From NCBI GenBank assembly GCA_964495595.1, contig CAZBWH010000071.1, positions 1-16,623 on the forward strand: a stretch of 16,623 nt of DNA, given 5' to 3'. Within the stretch, counting starts at the first letter, position 1, and each line of letters begins with the position of its first letter. Under the pieces are notes generated by a model, which was not told where the DNA came from, did no database searches, and saw nothing but the letters and a program-made list of their open reading frames with translations. Below are positions 14,940 to 16,623 of the stretch, in pieces. The position numbers were made by a program, and so were the translations under genes. This DNA comes from CALMFQ01 sp964495595 (lineage in GTDB: Bacteria; Pseudomonadota; Gammaproteobacteria; Burkholderiales; SCOH01).

Positions 14940-16480
14940 TGTTGAATCCATCTCCAGGATCACTGATCGCCCTTGCCGATCTCTGGACCGCCGATGCGAT
15001 GGCCTTTCTTGCGGCAACGGCGCTGGCGATCACGGCAACGGTCGTGCTGCAGCCTGCCGAGCGCGCCAGAGTGTGGCGAACAACCGGCTTCCTGCTGATC
15101 TGCCTGACCCTGCTGTTACTGACCGCTTGGCTTGAGCATGTCGGAATGCGCCAGATCATGCGAATCGTGCACGAGGCATCGACCATCTGCGTCGGCCTGG
15201 CACTGATCCGGCTCTGGGGCGTGGTAGTGTTCGGGCTGGTATTGCCCCAGCTCCGGTTCAACCCTCCAGAGATCATGGAGGACGTAGTGGTGTTTGTCGG
15301 CTACATCGCCTGGGGGTTGGTACGGTTGCGTTTTGCCGGGCTGGACCTCAGCCAGATCGTAACCACATCGGCAGTGATTACTGCGGTGATTGCTTTTTCG
15401 ATGCAGGATACGCTGGGCAATGTGCTCAGTGGCTTGGCGCTGCAAATGGGTGATGCGCTTGCCCTGGGCGACTGGGTCAGGATCGGCGCTACCAGCGGGC
15501 AGGTGGTTGGTGTTCGTTGGCGATCTACCGCGATCGAAACCCGGAACGGAGAGATCGTGGTTATCCCGAACAGTGTGCTGATGAAAAACGAATTCACCTT
15601 GATCGGCAAGCGGGGAGATCGCGCTGTGCCGCAGCGCCGCTGGGTCTGGTTTTTCATCAGCCTGGACACTGCTCCCGGCATGGTGATCGAGACCGTCGAA
15701 AAGGCGATCCGCAATACCCGGATACCTGGCGTGGCAGAGGATCGTGCGGCCACATGCGTGTTGATGGATTTCGAGCAGGGCAACGCGAAGTATGCACTGC
15801 GCTACTGGCTTGCCGACATTCGCAATGATGATGCGACCGATTCGGCGGTTCGACAGCATGTGTTTGTTGCCCTGACCCGCGCTGGCATCCATATCGCCAT
15901 GCCGGAATACAATATTTACCTGACCAAGGAAAACGAACGGTATCAGGAGTTGCTCCGCCAGCGGGACCTGCAGCACCGGCTCGATGCACTGGCCAAGGTC
16001 GATCTGTTTTCCCGGCTGGACGTTGCCGAGTTGCACACAGTTGCCGAGCGGCTCAGATATGCGCCATTCGCCGCCGGGGAGGTGATTACCCGGCAAGGCG
16101 CAGTTGCCCATTGGCTATACATTCTTACCCGGGGGGATGTCGATATCTGGGATGAACGCCCGGAAGGGCGAACCCTCTTGGGTAACCTGTCTGCCGGCAG
16201 CTTTTTCGGGGAAATGGGCTTGCTGACGGGGGCGCCGCGCTCGGCCACGGTGCAGGCAAGAGGAGATGTCGAATGCTATCTGCTCGACAAAGAGTCATTC
16301 CATGGTGTGCTGCACGCGCGCCCCGAACTGGCTGAACTGATTGCAGAGGTACTCAGTCAGCGGCAGGCAAGGCCGGTCAGCGATACGCAAGCTGCGGCGT
16401 CACAGGGCCCGCCTTCCCGTCAGCCCGAGTTGCTGTCGCGGATCAAACAGTTTTTCGGACTGTCGCACCCGTCCGGCTGA
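14924..16480 (+). CDS. MscS-superfamily channel with C-terminal cyclic-nucleotide-binding domain
   Basis: The 518-residue protein has hydrophobic segments at about 25-44, 54-71, 86-108, 121-140 and a pore helix at about 145-182 in the MscS style (FSMQDTLGNVLSGLALQMGD), followed by the MscS beta domain (GDWVRIG, RSTAIETRNGEIVVIPNS, 182-217) and the mixed alpha/beta part to about 340. A linker leads to a CRP-like domain at about 354-480 with FGEMGLLTGAPRSATV at 428-443 (Glu430, Arg439). This is the domain order of the bacterial cyclic-nucleotide-gated (bCNG) subgroup of MscS, many of which respond weakly to membrane tension. The ATG at 14924 lacks a clear ribosome binding site; ATG 14939 in frame is an alternative. 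fliW follows after 55 bp with no clear promoter. Confidence 0.9.
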   Translation: MTPLSMLNPSPGSLIALADLWTADAMAFLAATALAITATVVLQPAERARVWRTTGFLLICLTLLLLTAWLEHVGMRQIMRIVHEASTICVGLALIRLWGVVVFGLVLPQLRFNPPEIMEDVVVFVGYIAWGLVRLRFAGLDLSQIVTTSAVITAVIAFSMQDTLGNVLSGLALQMGDALALGDWVRIGATSGQVVGVRWRSTAIETRNGEIVVIPNSVLMKNEFTLIGKRGDRAVPQRRWVWFFISLDTAPGMVIETVEKAIRNTRIPGVAEDRAATCVLMDFEQGNAKYALRYWLADIRNDDATDSAVRQHVFVALTRAGIHIAMPEYNIYLTKENERYQELLRQRDLQHRLDALAKVDLFSRLDVAELHTVAERLRYAPFAAGEVITRQGAVAHWLYILTRGDVDIWDERPEGRTLLGNLSAGSFFGEMGLLTGAPRSATVQARGDVECYLLDKESFHGVLHARPELAELIAEVLSQRQARPVSDTQAAASQGPPSRQPELLSRIKQFFGLSHPSG

Positions 16481-16535
16481 TGCCAAGCCCGGCTGCCGGC
16501 AACACACCCCCTCCACCCAGAAAAAGGAACATGGT

Positions 16536-16623
16536 ATGCAAATCGAATCCACCCGTTTTGGCCTGATTGATGTCGATCCACAAACCGTTATCGAATTTCC
16601 TGTGCCTCTGGCCGGGTTCGAGC
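16536..16623 (+). CDS. fliW: FliW flagellar assembly factor, 5' part (cut by window end)
   Basis: FliW binds flagellin and the CsrA regulator and so couples flagellin level to its translation. Only 29 codons are visible. MQIESTRFGLIDVD and IEFPVPLAGFE match the family's N-terminal pattern (short strand, aromatic-GxIxVD, then I-x-FPxGLPGFE). The ATG at 16536 has AAGGA 7 bp upstream; an out-of-frame ATG at 16531 gives only a short peptide. The call rests on the start alone. Confidence 0.8.
   Translation, partial: MQIESTRFGLIDVDPQTVIEFPVPLAGFE

Noticed and set aside
15116..16111. - strand open frame of 331 codons over the channel gene
   Set aside because: It overlaps the MscS and cyclic-nucleotide domains on the + strand, and its own sequence matches no family I know.
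16481..16535. Possible terminator after the channel gene
   Set aside because: Only short self-complementary CCGG stretches and no T-run; too weak to call.

Overview
The window looks like chromosomal DNA of a Gram-negative betaproteobacterium, perhaps of the order Neisseriales. This rests on the gene order lapB-pyrF-hldA-hldD, the beta-type LapB C-terminus, the lipid A and heptose genes, and a FliW start at the right edge. The species cannot be named from the sequence alone.

Layout. (1) Positions 1-3526, + strand: a 5'-truncated lapB, then pyrF (pyrimidine synthesis), then hldA and hldD (ADP-heptose for the LPS inner core), closely spaced like an operon. The first 115 bases are AT-rich (39 G/C of 115 by hand count) and do not continue lapB, so the usual lapB start is missing here. 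(2) 3527-4841, + strand: two exported proteins, a small protein of unknown function and an orphan family-3 solute-binding protein. (3) 4945-11061, - strand: a compact six-gene Arn (aminoarabinose-lipid A) operon in the order arnT, arnE-like, arnB, arnC, arnA formyltransferase, arnA decarboxylase. ArnA is split into two genes; arnD, arnF and ugd are absent from the window. A PmrA-box-like repeat and an extended -10 element lie in front of arnT. (4) 11136-12738, - strand: an Smr-domain protein and thioredoxin reductase (trxB). (5) 12978-14890, - strand: a stand-alone cyclic-nucleotide-binding-domain protein, a short NfeD protein and a stomatin/QmcA-type SPFH protein whose frame is broken by an in-frame TAG at codon 20. 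(6) 14924 to the end, + strand: a MscS-type channel with its own C-terminal cyclic-nucleotide-binding domain, divergent from the stand-alone one across only 33 bp, then the first 29 codons of fliW.

Theme. Much of the window concerns the envelope: control of LPS synthesis (lapB), heptose supply (hldA, hldD), lipid A charge modification linked to polymyxin resistance (arn), membrane-domain proteins (NfeD/SPFH) and a ligand-binding MscS-like channel. I saw no complete mobile element, CRISPR array, tRNA or rRNA. The most striking observations are the single nonsense codon in the SPFH gene, the truncated lapB, the arn operon without arnD, the PmrA-like box, and the paired cyclic-nucleotide-binding genes.
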